From contig JAKJHY010000012.1 in the NCBI GenBank assembly GCA_021648845.1, positions 1-64,000 on the forward strand: a stretch of 64,000 bases of DNA. The letters are read 5' to 3'. This document shows positions 25,027 to 34,680 of the stretch, in pieces; the first letter of the stretch is position 1, and every line of letters starts with the position of its first letter. Source of the stretch: Mycobacterium sp. MBM (lineage in GTDB: Bacteria > Actinomycetota > Actinomycetes > Mycobacteriales > Mycobacteriaceae). Position numbers and translations under genes: made by a program. The notes under the pieces are model-generated. The model was not told the DNA's origin and did no database searches. It saw only the letters and a list, made by a program, of their open reading frames with translations.

Positions 25027-26274
25027 TTGATCACGACCACCGCAATGCCCGAGGGAGGCCTCACCCTGACCGGTCAACACGCCACCGCCGCCGACCACAC
25101 CGTCGGCGAGAACGGGACGCCCCTGCGCAAGGGTGAACCCGTCATCGAGATCGACCACGTGGTCAAACGCTTCGACGACTACGTCGCCGTGGCCGATGCC
25201 GACTTCACCATCGCCGCCGGCGAGTTCTTCTCCATGCTCGGGCCGTCGGGCTGCGGCAAGACCACCACCCTGCGGATGATCGCCGGCTTCGAAACACCCA
25301 CCGCCGGCGCAATCCGCCTCCAGGGCGTCGACGTGTCGAAGGTCCCCCCGCACAAACGCAACGTCAACACGGTGTTCCAGCACTACGCGCTGTTCCCGCA
25401 CATGACGGTATGGGACAACATCGCCTACGGGCCGCGCAGCATGAAACTCGACAAGAAGAAGGGCAGCGGCGAGATCAAGCGCCGCGTCGACGAGATCATC
25501 GAGATCGTCCGACTCACCGATTTCGCCACCCGCAAACCGGGTCAGCTCTCCGGTGGCCAGCAACAGCGGGTGGCCCTGGCCCGAGCGTTGGTCAACTACC
25601 CCAGCGCGCTGCTGCTCGACGAGCCGCTCGGCGCACTGGACCTCAAGCTGCGTCACGCCATGCAATTCGAACTCAAACGCATCCAGCGCGAGGTCGGCAT
25701 CACCTTCATCTATGTCACCCACGACCAGGAAGAAGCGTTGACGATGAGTGACCGCATCGCGGTCATGAATGCCGGCAACGTCGAACAGATCGGCAGCCCG
25801 GCCGACATCTACGACCGGCCCGCCTCGGTGTTCGTCGCCGGATTCATCGGACAGGCCAATCTGTGGGCCGGCCGCCAGACCGGTCGCGCCAACCGCGACT
25901 TCGTCGAGATCGACGTGCTCGGCACGACACTGAAGTCACGACCCGGCGATACCGCCATCGAGTCCGGCGGTCAGGCGACGCTGATGATCCGGCCCGAGCG
26001 CGTGCAGGTTTCCACCGATGCGCCGACCGGCGATCTCGCCGTCGTACGGACCACTGTGCAGGACATGACCTTCCAGGGTCCGGTCGTGCGCCTTTCGGTC
26101 GCGGCGCCGGACGGCGCCACGGTGGTGGCCCATGTCGGGCCCGAGCAGAATCTGCCGCTGCTGCGCCCGGGCGACGAGGTTTACGTGAGCTGGTCGCCGG
26201 AAGCCTCGCTGGTGCTTCCCGCAGCGGACATCCCCACCACCGAAGACCTCGAAGAGATGCTCGAAGAATCCTGA
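25027..26274 (+). CDS. potA: Polyamine-type ABC transporter ATP-binding protein
   Basis: The ATPase of a spermidine/putrescine-type importer, 415 residues. Walker [10 protein letters not shown] lies near residue 74, [15 protein letters not shown] near 175, Walker [12 protein letters not shown] near 198, and STHD-type VTHDQEEA near 230. The Q-loop region [13 protein letters not shown] is PotA-like. A C-terminal TOBE regulatory domain (residues 300-400) carries LMIRPERV. The start is either the TTG at 25027 or the ATG at 25045; neither has a strong ribosome site, so the first residues are uncertain. It heads a four-gene operon potA-potD-potB-potC. Confidence 0.94.
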   Translation: MITTTAMPEGGLTLTGQHATAADHTVGENGTPLRKGEPVIEIDHVVKRFDDYVAVADADFTIAAGEFFSMLGPSGCGKTTTLRMIAGFETPTAGAIRLQGVDVSKVPPHKRNVNTVFQHYALFPHMTVWDNIAYGPRSMKLDKKKGSGEIKRRVDEIIEIVRLTDFATRKPGQLSGGQQQRVALARALVNYPSALLLDEPLGALDLKLRHAMQFELKRIQREVGITFIYVTHDQEEALTMSDRIAVMNAGNVEQIGSPADIYDRPASVFVAGFIGQANLWAGRQTGRANRDFVEIDVLGTTLKSRPGDTAIESGGQATLMIRPERVQVSTDAPTGDLAVVRTTVQDMTFQGPVVRLSVAAPDGATVVAHVGPEQNLPLLRPGDEVYVSWSPEASLVLPAADIPTTEDLEEMLEES

Positions 26275-26313
26275 TCTCCCGCGATCGCCCCCACCCCTCA
26301 CGAAAGGCACCGC

Positions 26314-27501
26314 ATGTCCCACGAGATCGATCCCCGGCAACTGTCCCGCCTGGCCGCCAACCGCACCAGCCGACGACGGTTCATCGGCGGTAGCGCCGCC
26401 ACCGCCGCGGCGGCGCTGCTCGGATCGTCATTCCTCGCCGCGTGTGGATCCGACAGCAGCAGCTCCGGTTCGTCGAGCGCTGCCGATGACGGTGGACCCG
26501 CCAGTGGCACGCTGCGCGTGTCGAACTGGCCGCTGTACATGGCCGACGGCTTCATCGCCGCGTTCCAGACGGCGTCCGGGATCACCGTCGACTACAAAGA
26601 GGATTTCAACGACAACGAGCAGTGGTTTGCCAAGGTCAAGGAACCGCTGTCACGCAAACAGGACATCGGCGCCGACCTGGTGGTCCCGACCGAGTTCATG
26701 GCTGCCCGCGTCAAGGGCCTGGGCTGGCTCAACGAGATCAGCGAAGCCGGTGTGCCCAACCGCAAGAACCTCCGGCAGGACCTGCTGGATTCCAAGGTCG
26801 ACCCGGGCCGCAAGTACACCGCGCCCTATATGACGGGCATGGTCGGTCTCGCCTACAACCGGGCGGCCACCGGGCGCGATATCACCACCATCGATGATCT
26901 GTGGGATCCCGCCTTCAAGGGCCGGGTCAGCCTGTTCTCCGATGTCCAGGACGGCCTCGGCATGATCATGCTCTCCCAGGGCAACTCGCCGGAGAATCCG
27001 TCGACGGAGTCGATCACCAAGGCGGTGGACCTGGTCCGCGAGCAGAAGGACCGCGGGCAGATCCGCCGGTTCACCGGCAACGACTACGCCGACGATCTGG
27101 CCGCCGGCAATATCGCTGTCGCCCAAGCCTATTCCGGTGACGTCGTCCAACTGCAGGCCGACAATCCCGACCTGCAGTTCGTCATCCCCGAATCCGGTGG
27201 CGACTGGTTCATCGACACCATGGTCATCCCGTACACCACCCAGAACCAGAAGGCCGCCGAGGCCTGGATCGACTACATCTACGACCGGGCCAACTACGCC
27301 AAGCTCGTCGCCTTCACCCAGTACGTGCCGGCACTCTCGGACATGACCGACGAGCTCGCCAAGGTCGACCCGGCCTCGGCGGAGAACCCCTTGATCAACC
27401 CGACGGCCGAGATGCAGGCGAAGCTGAAGTCGTGGGCGGCGCTGACCGACGAGCAGACCCTGGAGTTCAACACCCTGTACGCCGCTGTCACCGGCGGCTG
27501 A
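26314..27501 (+). CDS. potD: Polyamine-type ABC transporter substrate-binding lipoprotein
   Basis: The extracytoplasmic binding protein of the importer, 395 residues. The N-terminus has a twin-arginine signal SRRRFIGG followed by a hydrophobic stretch and lipobox LAAC, so it is a Tat-exported lipoprotein. A Ser/Gly-rich linker leads to a periplasmic-binding fold starting LRVSNWPLYMADGF, typical of PotD/PotF. Later PotD-like stretches are AYNRAATGRDITTIDDLWDP and AQAYSGDVVQL. Ligand is polyamine by family; a related cation cannot be excluded. GAAAGG precedes the ATG. Between the ATPase gene (40 bases upstream) and the first permease gene (31 bases downstream). Confidence 0.93.
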   Translation: MSHEIDPRQLSRLAANRTSRRRFIGGSAATAAAALLGSSFLAACGSDSSSSGSSSAADDGGPASGTLRVSNWPLYMADGFIAAFQTASGITVDYKEDFNDNEQWFAKVKEPLSRKQDIGADLVVPTEFMAARVKGLGWLNEISEAGVPNRKNLRQDLLDSKVDPGRKYTAPYMTGMVGLAYNRAATGRDITTIDDLWDPAFKGRVSLFSDVQDGLGMIMLSQGNSPENPSTESITKAVDLVREQKDRGQIRRFTGNDYADDLAAGNIAVAQAYSGDVVQLQADNPDLQFVIPESGGDWFIDTMVIPYTTQNQKAAEAWIDYIYDRANYAKLVAFTQYVPALSDMTDELAKVDPASAENPLINPTAEMQAKLKSWAALTDEQTLEFNTLYAAVTGG

Positions 27502-27531
27502 TCGATGGCGCAGCGAACGCAGGGAGCATAA

Positions 27532-28407
27532 ATGGCTGGAGTCGCCACCAGCAGCCGGCAGCGCAGCAAGATCGCGCCCTACTTGATGATCTTGCCCGCG
27601 CTGGCCTACCTCGCCGTGTTCTTCGTGGTGCCGTTCTTCTCGCTGGCACGGACCTCGCTATCCACCTCGGGCGGCTCGGTGTACCTACCGACGCTGGAAT
27701 TCGACTGGAACTTCTCGAATTTCGCGCATGCGTTCACCCTGTACAAGGAACCGATCCTGCGATCGTTCGGGTACGCGGCCGCCGCGACGGTGTTGTGCAT
27801 GCTGCTGGCATTCCCGCTGGCCTATGTCATCGCCTTCAAGGCCGGCCGGTTCAAGAACCTCATCCTCGGCCTGGTGATCCTGCCGTTCTTCGTCACATTC
27901 CTGATCCGCACCATCGCCTGGAAGACGATCCTCGCCGACGAGGGCTGGGTGGTCAGCGCGCTGGGCACCGTCGGGCTGCTGCCCGAGGAGGGTCGACTGC
28001 TGTCCACCAGCTGGGCGGTGATCGGCGGGCTGACCTACAACTGGATCATCTTCATGATCCTGCCGCTGTACGTCAGCCTGGAGAAGATCGATCCACGGCT
28101 GCTGGAGGCCTCCCGCGACCTGTACTCCGGTGGCTCCCGCAGTTTCCGTAAGGTCGTCTTTCCGTTGGCGGTACCGGGTCTGCTGGCGGGCAGCCTGCTC
28201 GTGTTCATTCCGGCGGTGGGCGACTTCATCAACGCCGACTACCTGGGCAGTACGCAAACCACGATGATCGGCAACGTGATTCAGAAACAGTTCCTGGTGG
28301 TCAAGGACTATCCGGCGGCCGCGGCGCTCAGCCTGGGGCTGATGGGTTTGATTCTGGTCGGAGTGCTGATGTACACCCGCGCACTGGGCACGGAGGACCT
28401 GGTATGA
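27532..28407 (+). CDS. potB: Polyamine-type ABC transporter permease, PotB type
   Basis: First permease subunit, 291 residues, with six predicted membrane segments. The first segment lies in PYLMILPALAYLAVFFVVPF. The coupling (EAA) loop EASRDLYSGGSRSFRKVVFPLAVPG near residue 196 marks it as a binding-protein-dependent permease and is where the ATPase docks. The ATG has a GGGAGC ribosome site nine bases upstream. Its stop overlaps the ATG of the second permease gene by four bases. Confidence 0.94.
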   Translation: MAGVATSSRQRSKIAPYLMILPALAYLAVFFVVPFFSLARTSLSTSGGSVYLPTLEFDWNFSNFAHAFTLYKEPILRSFGYAAAATVLCMLLAFPLAYVIAFKAGRFKNLILGLVILPFFVTFLIRTIAWKTILADEGWVVSALGTVGLLPEEGRLLSTSWAVIGGLTYNWIIFMILPLYVSLEKIDPRLLEASRDLYSGGSRSFRKVVFPLAVPGLLAGSLLVFIPAVGDFINADYLGSTQTTMIGNVIQKQFLVVKDYPAAAALSLGLMGLILVGVLMYTRALGTEDLV

Positions 28408-29252
28408 CAGCCCTGACCACCGCAACGGATGCCGCCGGTCCGTCCGCATCGAAATCCGCGCGATCGAAGGTCAAGTGGGGCGACGTCTCCCTGCGCATCG
28501 TCGCCGGACTGGTACTGATGTACCTGTTTCTGCCGATCTTCGTAATCGTGTTGTTCTCGTTCAACGATCCGGCGGGCAAGTTCAACTACAGCTGGCAGGG
28601 CTTCACCCTGGACAACTGGGCCGACCCGTTCAAGTACCCGGCGCTCACCGAGGCGCTGAAGCTGAGCATCAACATCGCGTTCGTATCCACCCTCATCGCA
28701 CTCGTGTTGGGCACGCTGCTGGCCGTCGCCCTGGTTCGCCAGCGGTTCCGGGGGTATCGGGCGGTGGATACCTTCATGATCCTGCCGCTGACCGCGCCCG
28801 AGGTGGTGATGGGCGCCTCGCTGCTGACGCTGTTCCTCGATTTCGGTTGGGCGGCAGGCTATACCACCATTCTGATCGCGCATGTGGCCTTCGAGGTCAG
28901 CTTCATCGCGATGACGGTCCGGGCTCGGGTGCGCGGTTTCGACTGGACGTTGGAGGATGCCTCGATGGACCTGGGCGCCAGCCCGACCCGGACGTTCTTC
29001 AAGGTGACTCTGCCGCTGATCGTGCCGGGCATCGTGGCCGCAGGCATGCTCTCGTTCGCGCTGTCGCTCGACGACTTCATCGTCACCTATTTCGTCAGCG
29101 GATCGACCGTCACCTACCCGCTCTATGTCAACGCTGCGGTCAAAGCCGCCGTCCCACCGCAGATCAACGTGCTGGCCACGGCGATTCTGGTGGTGAGCCT
29201 GCTGCTGTTGGCGATCGGAACGCTCTACCGGCGCAAGCGAATCGTCATCTGA
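28404..29252 (+). CDS. potC: Polyamine-type ABC transporter permease, PotC type
   Basis: Second permease subunit, 282 residues, with six predicted membrane segments and a 35-residue hydrophilic N-terminus. The EAA loop reads EDASMDLGASPTRTFFKVTLPLIVPG near residue 182, and LDDFIVTYFVSG is the usual PotC continuation. It pairs with PotB to form the membrane channel. It is the last gene of the operon, ending two bases before the 3' end of the opposing small reductase gene. No terminator hairpin was seen in that tiny gap. Confidence 0.94.
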   Translation: MTALTTATDAAGPSASKSARSKVKWGDVSLRIVAGLVLMYLFLPIFVIVLFSFNDPAGKFNYSWQGFTLDNWADPFKYPALTEALKLSINIAFVSTLIALVLGTLLAVALVRQRFRGYRAVDTFMILPLTAPEVVMGASLLTLFLDFGWAAGYTTILIAHVAFEVSFIAMTVRARVRGFDWTLEDASMDLGASPTRTFFKVTLPLIVPGIVAAGMLSFALSLDDFIVTYFVSGSTVTYPLYVNAAVKAAVPPQINVLATAILVVSLLLLAIGTLYRRKRIVI

Positions 29253-29254
29253 CA

Positions 29255-29605
29255 TCAGGTGAGATCAACGACCACCCGTACCCTTCCCCGGTCATCACGG
29301 GTGGCGACCGCGTGGCCGTCGCGGTCTCGGCCCCGGAAGTTGAGCAACGTGATGGGTGCGCCGTCGCCGAGGAAGTTGCGCCACCAGCTCTTGGCGTCCG
29401 GCGACATCACGGCGATGGCGACCCGGTCCCCCTCTAGCCGGTAGTTCACCGGCGTCCGAATGGTGCGCCCGGATTTTCTGCCGGTGTAGCGGATCTCCAC
29501 CAGCCCGCGGCCGACCAGGTTGCCCAGGACCGGCAGCGCGGTCAGGGCGACAGCCCCCCGGTTCAACGCGCGGGCGACCGGATTATCGAAGACTCTGCTG
29601 GACAT
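29255..29605 (-). CDS. Small deazaflavin/nitroreductase-family protein (Ddn-like), short
   Basis: A 116-residue protein of the mycobacterial F420-dependent nitroreductase/quinone reductase family. The signature segment EIRYTGRKSGRTIRTPVNY lies near residue 36, and SPDAKSWWRNFLG near 70 is also typical. Family members are usually 140-150 residues, so this is a short version, mainly at the N-terminus. I placed the start at the ATG at 29605 because the longer frame overlaps the transporter gene upstream. It lies 10 bases downstream of the EamA transporter gene on the same strand. Confidence 0.82.
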   Translation of the reverse strand: MSSRVFDNPVARALNRGAVALTALPVLGNLVGRGLVEIRYTGRKSGRTIRTPVNYRLEGDRVAIAVMSPDAKSWWRNFLGDGAPITLLNFRGRDRDGHAVATRDDRGRVRVVVDLT

Positions 29606-29615
29606 ATCTGCCACG

Positions 29616-30494
29616 CTAGCCCTCCCGGGCCAGGTCCACCGCGGCACCGGACTCGTGACGCGCGCCCGATCGGGCCGCGCCGACACCGGCGATGACGACG
29701 GCGGCGATCCCGATGGCCCCGAGCATCGCCGGGATCTGATGCAGGATCAGCCAACCCATCAGCATCGCGAAGGCCGGCTCCAGGCTCATCAACGTCCCGA
29801 ACGCGGCGGCGGTGAGCCGGCGCAGCGCCAGCAATTCGAGGGCAAAGGGGATGACGGGCAACAACAACGCCAGCCCGATACCGGCCACCCACAGGTGCGG
29901 CGTCATCCGCCCCACCACCTCGGGCCCCGCAACCAGCGTCGCCACCACGGCGGCCACCGGCATCGACACCGCCAGGCCGCCGAGTCCGCTCACCGTGTCA
30001 CCGACGCGTTGGGTCAACAATATGTATGCACCCCAACATAATCCGGCGATCAGCGCGTAACCGACCCCGACCGCATCGATGGAACCGACCCACGGTTCGG
30101 TGAGCAGCACCACCCCCACTGCCGCGAGCCCGGGCCAGATGAACCTGTTACGCCCATCGCCGTGCAGTACCGCGACGGCGAGCGGCCCCAGGAACTCCAG
30201 GGCGCTCGCCGTGCCGAGCGGGATGCGCTCCACCGCCATCATGAAGGCCACGGTGATACCGGCGGTGACCACGCCCAGCAGCGCGGCGGCCAGAAACGAC
30301 CTTCGCGTAAACGACGACGGGCGCGGTCGCACAATGATCACCAGCAGCACGGCCGCCCAGAACAACCGCAACCAGGCCGCGCCGGCGGAGCCGATATCGT
30401 CGATCAACCCAACGGCGATGGCGGCGCCCACCTGCACCGAGCACATCGCGGCCACGGCCATGAACGCGCCGTTACGTGCCTGCAGTGATGCCAC
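29616..30494 (-). CDS. EamA-family (DMT) transporter, RhtA-like
   Basis: A membrane exporter of about 292 residues with ten predicted helices in two EamA repeats. Examples are VAFMMAVERIPLGTASALEFLGPL in the first repeat and LRRLTAAAFGTLMSLEPAFAMLMGWL in the second, both typical of threonine/homoserine exporters of the RhtA type. The exact substrate is unknown. The start is uncertain: GTG at 30494, TTG at 30506 or ATG further in are all possible, and none has a good ribosome site. The open frame extends to 31103 but overlaps the thioesterase gene. It is followed by the small reductase gene. Confidence 0.85.
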   Translation of the reverse strand: MASLQARNGAFMAVAAMCSVQVGAAIAVGLIDDIGSAGAAWLRLFWAAVLLVIIVRPRPSSFTRRSFLAAALLGVVTAGITVAFMMAVERIPLGTASALEFLGPLAVAVLHGDGRNRFIWPGLAAVGVVLLTEPWVGSIDAVGVGYALIAGLCWGAYILLTQRVGDTVSGLGGLAVSMPVAAVVATLVAGPEVVGRMTPHLWVAGIGLALLLPVIPFALELLALRRLTAAAFGTLMSLEPAFAMLMGWLILHQIPAMLGAIGIAAVVIAGVGAARSGARHESGAAVDLAREG

Positions 30495-30553
30495 CCACGC
30501 ATTCAACGGGGCCCGCGGTGGCCCTGTCCACGCGTTTTCTCCCGCGCCCGGTA

Positions 30554-31366
30554 TCAGCGGGTGCGATCGGGAAACGGATCGTTGCGGAAGTCGATCTGCG
30601 CGTCCGGGTTGCTCACGGCGGTGACCATTCCCGAGCCGATCGCACCCGAACCGTCGAACAGCGTCGAAGTACCCACCGAGATCCCGTCGGCGGTCCAATG
30701 TGAGTCGGCCTGTACGCCGACCCACTCCTCGCGCGGCAGCCGGGCCAGCGCCACGGTGAGATCGCCGTTGATGTAGCCGACGCCGGCGGTCCCCAGATTG
30801 GTGACCAGGCTGGTGGCCTCGGCGGCAACGACCGCCCGCACGAACGGGGTGTTGGGCTGACCCTCCACCACATCGATGGTGCGGGTGACGAAGCGCTTGC
30901 GCGAGGCGTTCTGGTGGTCGGCGATCGCACCGGTCCAGCCGGCGTCGTCGCTGCCGACCGCAATGCCGCGACTGTCGTCCAAGGCCGTCGGGCCGCTGAA
31001 TTCGGCCCCCGACTCCCATTCGGTGCCGCGCGGTGGTGCCGACAACCGGTACTGCACCAGGGTGGCCCGCGCCACGGTCACGCCGTCCTGCACCAGCTCG
31101 CATTCGGCGTTTCGCACCCGCCGTCCGTCACGCACCAGGGCCACCTTGGTGATCGTGGGAACACCGCGAGCTGCCTTGAACAGGTCCACGGTGAGCCTGG
31201 ACGGCAGAAACCGCGGGTCGGCGAAGCGCGTCTCCAGCGCACGGGCCGCCAACCCGACCAGAGCGGGGCCGTTCAGATGGTCGGCGCCCCAGTGACTCTG
31301 CGCGAAGCGGCTGGGCACGAACGTGTCGTGCTCGGTCTGGGTGAAATGGAACGGGCGCGCACTCAT
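30554..31366 (-). CDS. Acyl-CoA thioesterase-like protein (double hot-dog, TesB/TE-II type)
   Basis: A 270-residue protein with two hot-dog units, by comparison with mycobacterial thioesterase-family proteins. The N-terminal half contains ARALETRFADPRFLPSRLTVDLFKAA near residue 40, the usual long helix and strand of a hot-dog. The C-terminal half contains EWVGVQADSHWTADGISVGTSTLFDGSGAIG near 217, matching the TesB-like second repeat with its active-site Asp/Thr region. It likely cleaves acyl-CoA thioesters; chain length is unknown. The ATG at 31366 follows the response-regulator gene by 40 bases on the same strand. Confidence 0.82.
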   Translation of the reverse strand: MSARPFHFTQTEHDTFVPSRFAQSHWGADHLNGPALVGLAARALETRFADPRFLPSRLTVDLFKAARGVPTITKVALVRDGRRVRNAECELVQDGVTVARATLVQYRLSAPPRGTEWESGAEFSGPTALDDSRGIAVGSDDAGWTGAIADHQNASRKRFVTRTIDVVEGQPNTPFVRAVVAAEATSLVTNLGTAGVGYINGDLTVALARLPREEWVGVQADSHWTADGISVGTSTLFDGSGAIGSGMVTAVSNPDAQIDFRNDPFPDRTR

Positions 31367-31406
31367 CTGCGCATCGTCGCACAGGCCCGAGACGGCCATG
31401 CCGCGG

Positions 31407-32096
31407 CTACCGGGGTGCAACGATCCCGTGGTCGTAGGCATAGACGATGGCCGCGGCCCGGTCCCGCAGCCGCAGCTTGTCGAAGATGCGCCCGATATGG
31501 CTCTTCACCGTCACCCCCGAGATGAACAATGCCTCGGCGATCTCGGCGTTCGTGTGGCCCTTGCCGATCAAGGTCAGCACATCGAGTTCACGCCCGGTCA
31601 GCTCGCTGACGTGCACGTCGACACGGCTTTCCGCAGACTTGCGGTAGGTGCTGAGCACCCTGGCGGTGACCGCCGGGTCCAGGTAACTGTCGCCGTGCGC
31701 CACGGCGCGGACCGCGCGGATCAGTTCCTCGGCCGAGGAGTCCTTGAGCACGAACCCGGACGCGCCCGCCCGCAACACCCCGGACAGCAGATCGTCCTCG
31801 TTGAAGGTCGTCAACGCCAGCACCGGAGGTCCCTGCGCCTGCACCAGTCTGCGGGTGGCCTCGATACCGTCGACCCGCTTCATGCGCAGGTCCATCACCA
31901 CCACGTCCACCGACTGCTCGGCCAGCGCATCGAGCACCTCGTCACCGTCCGAGCATTCGGCGACCACCACGAATCCGTCCTTGCGGCGCAGGATCCGACG
32001 CAACCCGGAGCGCACCAGATCCTGGTCGTCGACCAGCAGCACCGCGATATCGACCAGTCCCCCGTCGTTATGGTCGCCCCTAGTCGATGCCGTCAT
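31407..32096 (-). CDS. NarL/LuxR-type two-component response regulator
   Basis: A DNA-binding response regulator of 229 residues. The receiver domain (about 15-130) has the acidic pair in LLVDDQ, the phospho-acceptor Asp in VVVMDLRM and the Lys in FVLKDSS. The LuxR helix-turn-helix occupies about 160-220, from LTGRELDVLTLIGKGHTNAEIAE to TVKSHIGRIFDKL. Its ATG at 32096 overlaps the stop of the kinase gene by four bases; an alternative GTG lies at 32105. The two form a classical two-component operon. The signal and target genes are not evident. Confidence 0.95.
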   Translation of the reverse strand: MTASTRGDHNDGGLVDIAVLLVDDQDLVRSGLRRILRRKDGFVVVAECSDGDEVLDALAEQSVDVVVMDLRMKRVDGIEATRRLVQAQGPPVLALTTFNEDDLLSGVLRAGASGFVLKDSSAEELIRAVRAVAHGDSYLDPAVTARVLSTYRKSAESRVDVHVSELTGRELDVLTLIGKGHTNAEIAEALFISGVTVKSHIGRIFDKLRLRDRAAAIVYAYDHGIVAPR

Positions 32097-33295
32097 GATC
32101 GGCACCCGGAGCCGGATTCGCCCACCGGCACCGCGGCGCGCACCGCCCAGCCCGTGCGGGTCAGTCCGATATCGATGACACCGCCGAGTAACTCGACACG
32201 TTGCCGCATACCGCGCACGCCCCGGCCGTCGGGTGCACGCCGGGCTCCGGCCGGCGCCGCCACCGGCATCTCGTTGACGACCGACAGTTCGGCGCGCATC
32301 GCGGAGACCGCCAGGGTGACCGTCGCGCGGGAGTCCGGTGCGTGTTTGGCGACATTGGCCAGTGACTCCTGGGCGATCCGGTACAGCGCCAGACCCACCG
32401 CCGGGGAGATCCGGGCCGCAGATCCCTCGGTCCGCAGGGTGACGGAAAGCCCGGCGCGGGCGAAATCATCTGTGAGCCGCGCGATATCGTCGACGCCGGG
32501 TTCGGGGGCGATCTTCATCGGCGCCACGTCGAGCAATCCGACGGTGCGCCGGATATCGGCCATCGCCTCCCGGCCGAGCTTCTCGGCATCCTCCAGCGCG
32601 TCGACCGCATCGTCGATATCGCGGTCCTCCTGCAGGGCACGTCGCGCCCCGGTGAGGTGCAGCAGTGTCACCGACAGCGAGTGCGCGATGACATCGTGAA
32701 CCTCGCGGGCGATCCGGCGCCGCTCGTCGGCGGCAGCATGTTCGGCCAGCGCATCCTGCGCCGCGCGCTGTGCCACGATCAACTGCTGCTGCACCCCGAT
32801 CAGATAGCCCACCAGCCAGCCCATACCGAGCACGCTCAGATACAGCCACACCCCGTCGAGGCGGTGCGCGGCGGCCGCCACCCCGAGGATCGCGGCCCCC
32901 GACGCCGTGGCCGCCAGACCCCCGGCCACCGGCGCCATCGCCGTCACCGCACCGGCCATCAGCACCAAGATCAACGGAGCAAAGTCGAACGGGATCGGGG
33001 TGGACGTGCCGAACAGGAAGATCGCGGCGGCACCCGACCACGCTCCCCAGATCAGCAGCGGGTTGAACGACGCCCCGGCGGCGAAGAACACGATCAACGG
33101 GCACATCGCGACCGCGATCCCCACCGGCACCGCGACCAGATAGTCCGAGGGCGGGCGCTGCAGGGTCGATATCAGCGCGATCAGCGCCAGCGCGGTGTCC
33201 GTCGTGGTGACGAACATCGGGCTCCAACCGAGTTCGTTGAATTCGCGCTCACGGGCGACACGCGCGCGCAGGAATTCGGGCACGGCACAGCGCAT
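32093..33295 (-). CDS. Two-component sensor histidine kinase (HisKA_3, NarL partner)
   Basis: A membrane kinase of 400 residues. Five or six hydrophobic segments lie in residues 25-165. They are followed by the dimerisation/phospho-acceptor helix RRRIAREVHDVIAHSLSV near 192, with the His, and a HATPase domain at about 285-400 whose N-box reads ALYRIAQESLANVAKHA and G-box GRGVRGMRQRVELLGG. It has no extracytoplasmic sensor domain of any size. It probably senses a membrane or intracellular state, as DesK-like kinases do. Its product would phosphorylate the regulator in the overlapping gene downstream. Confidence 0.95.
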   Translation of the reverse strand: MRCAVPEFLRARVAREREFNELGWSPMFVTTTDTALALIALISTLQRPPSDYLVAVPVGIAVAMCPLIVFFAAGASFNPLLIWGAWSGAAAIFLFGTSTPIPFDFAPLILVLMAGAVTAMAPVAGGLAATASGAAILGVAAAAHRLDGVWLYLSVLGMGWLVGYLIGVQQQLIVAQRAAQDALAEHAAADERRRIAREVHDVIAHSLSVTLLHLTGARRALQEDRDIDDAVDALEDAEKLGREAMADIRRTVGLLDVAPMKIAPEPGVDDIARLTDDFARAGLSVTLRTEGSAARISPAVGLALYRIAQESLANVAKHAPDSRATVTLAVSAMRAELSVVNEMPVAAPAGARRAPDGRGVRGMRQRVELLGGVIDIGLTRTGWAVRAAVPVGESGSGCRS

Positions 33296-33450
33296 CGAAC
33301 AATCCTAGATCCGCACGACCGCCATGACCATCATGCTGCGGGTGGGTGCGCCTCATACCGGGGTAGGAGGCACACCGAGGCGGGCGACACGGCGGCGCAG
33401 GCCATGATCTGTTGCCGGCCAGCCGCATTGGAGAGGCTCACCGGCACCGG

Positions 33451-34107
33451 CTACCTGCGGTCGCCGCCCAGCAGGTCGTCGGCGGGTTCGTCCCAGTGGT
33501 CCAGGTTGACGGCATGGGTGAGCGGGCGGCGCCGTAGCCGGCCGTGCCGGCCCTTGGGCCAGCCGATGACGATGTGACCGCCGAGCATCCAGTCAGCGGG
33601 AACCCCGACGGCGTCGCGCAACAGGGCCTCGCCGCCATAGGAGGCCCAACTGGTCAGGCAGGCACCCAGACCTTGGGCACGGGCGGCGAGCAGAAAGTTC
33701 TGCATGGCCGGGAAGATGGAGCCGCCCAGCAGCAGATCGGATGCGGTGGGAAAACGCTTCTGGACGAACAGGACGGAGGTGAACTCATCGGCCCGGTCGT
33801 GCAGTTCGTAGGTGGCCCGGTTGTTCCGGGCGACGAGATCGGTTTCCTGATCGGTCGGCCTGCTCATCCCGTAGACGGGTTCGATGACCGACAGCGCCTG
33901 ACGTGCGGCTTCGGCCACCACGGCGCGCTGTTGCGGGGAACGCAGCACGACGAACCGCCAGGCCTGCGCGTTCGCGCCGGACGGGGCCCAGGTGGCGGCT
34001 TCCAGGCAGCGGGCCAGCGTCGCATCGTCCACAGGCTCGTCGGTGAAACGCCGAATGGTCCGCGCCGTCGACAGCACCTCCCAGATGTCACTGCTCGCAC
34101 TTGCCAT
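33451..34107 (-). CDS. Nitroreductase-family FMN oxidoreductase
   Basis: A cytosolic nitroreductase of 218 residues, expected to be a dimer using FMN. The FMN-binding start is STARTIRRFTDEPVDDATL, with APSGANAQAWRFVVL near residue 41. The second FMN region is NFLLAARAQGLGACLTSW near 137. The end IVIGWPKGRHGRLRRRPL is the typical final strand followed by a basic tail. These proteins reduce quinones, nitroaromatics or flavins. It is divergent from the RDD-protein gene and downstream of the two-component kinase gene in the same direction, with 155 bases between. Confidence 0.93.
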   Translation of the reverse strand: MASASSDIWEVLSTARTIRRFTDEPVDDATLARCLEAATWAPSGANAQAWRFVVLRSPQQRAVVAEAARQALSVIEPVYGMSRPTDQETDLVARNNRATYELHDRADEFTSVLFVQKRFPTASDLLLGGSIFPAMQNFLLAARAQGLGACLTSWASYGGEALLRDAVGVPADWMLGGHIVIGWPKGRHGRLRRRPLTHAVNLDHWDEPADDLLGGDRR

Positions 34108-34201
34108 GTCGGCACCCTAGCGTGCGCCTGTGCAGGCCGCCGGAGCCCGCCGCCGGGTTTATCGCTTGCCGATGCCGCCGGGGCGAGTAGGTTCTGCTGG
34201 C

Positions 34202-34672
34202 ATGACCACAGGTGGATTCGATCAGCAACCGAGCACGTACATTCCCGCTGGCGGACAACCGGGCGGCCTCCTCATGCGCTGGCTGGCCCGCATCATCGAC
34301 GGCATCCTCATCGGCATCGTCGCGTTCGTACTGGCGTTTTTCACGGACACCCTGTCCAACGTCTGGGTCACCGGTCTGTTCACCGGCGCCCTGACCTTCG
34401 TCTACTTCGTCGCCTTCGAGACGACCCAGGGGTGGACACCGGGCAAGAAGGTACTGGGGCTCAGCGTCCACGGGCCCGGTGGCGCCGGCAAGCCGTCGCT
34501 ACAGCAGTCCGCCGTGCGCAACGCGTTCACCCTGCTGCCGATCATCCCGTTCGTCGGCGGACTGCTCGGCGTGATCGCGATTCTCGTCATCGCGGTCACC
34601 ATCAACTCCAGCCCGACCAAACAGGGCAAGCACGACGAACTCGCCGGCGGCACCCAGGTGCTCAAGAGCTGA
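34202..34672 (+). CDS. RDD-family membrane protein
   Basis: A 156-residue membrane protein with three or four hydrophobic segments. The RDD motif region reads MRWLARIIDGILIGIVAFVL near residue 21, where the Arg and Asp of the first helix are kept. The second is VAFETTQGWTPGKKVLGLSV near 71, with the typical TPGK turn. RDD proteins have varied or unknown transport roles. The ATG at 34202 lies after GTTCTGCTGGC, a weak ribosome site. The gene is followed by a strong hairpin that ends transcription. Confidence 0.9.
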   Translation: MTTGGFDQQPSTYIPAGGQPGGLLMRWLARIIDGILIGIVAFVLAFFTDTLSNVWVTGLFTGALTFVYFVAFETTQGWTPGKKVLGLSVHGPGGAGKPSLQQSAVRNAFTLLPIIPFVGGLLGVIAILVIAVTINSSPTKQGKHDELAGGTQVLKS

Positions 34673-34680
34673 CGTCGAGT

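Noticed and set aside
33330..33370. Imperfect GTGCGCCTC / GAGGCACAC dyad between the kinase and nitroreductase genes
   Set aside because: One mismatch, long spacer and no T-run; too weak to call a terminator or operator.
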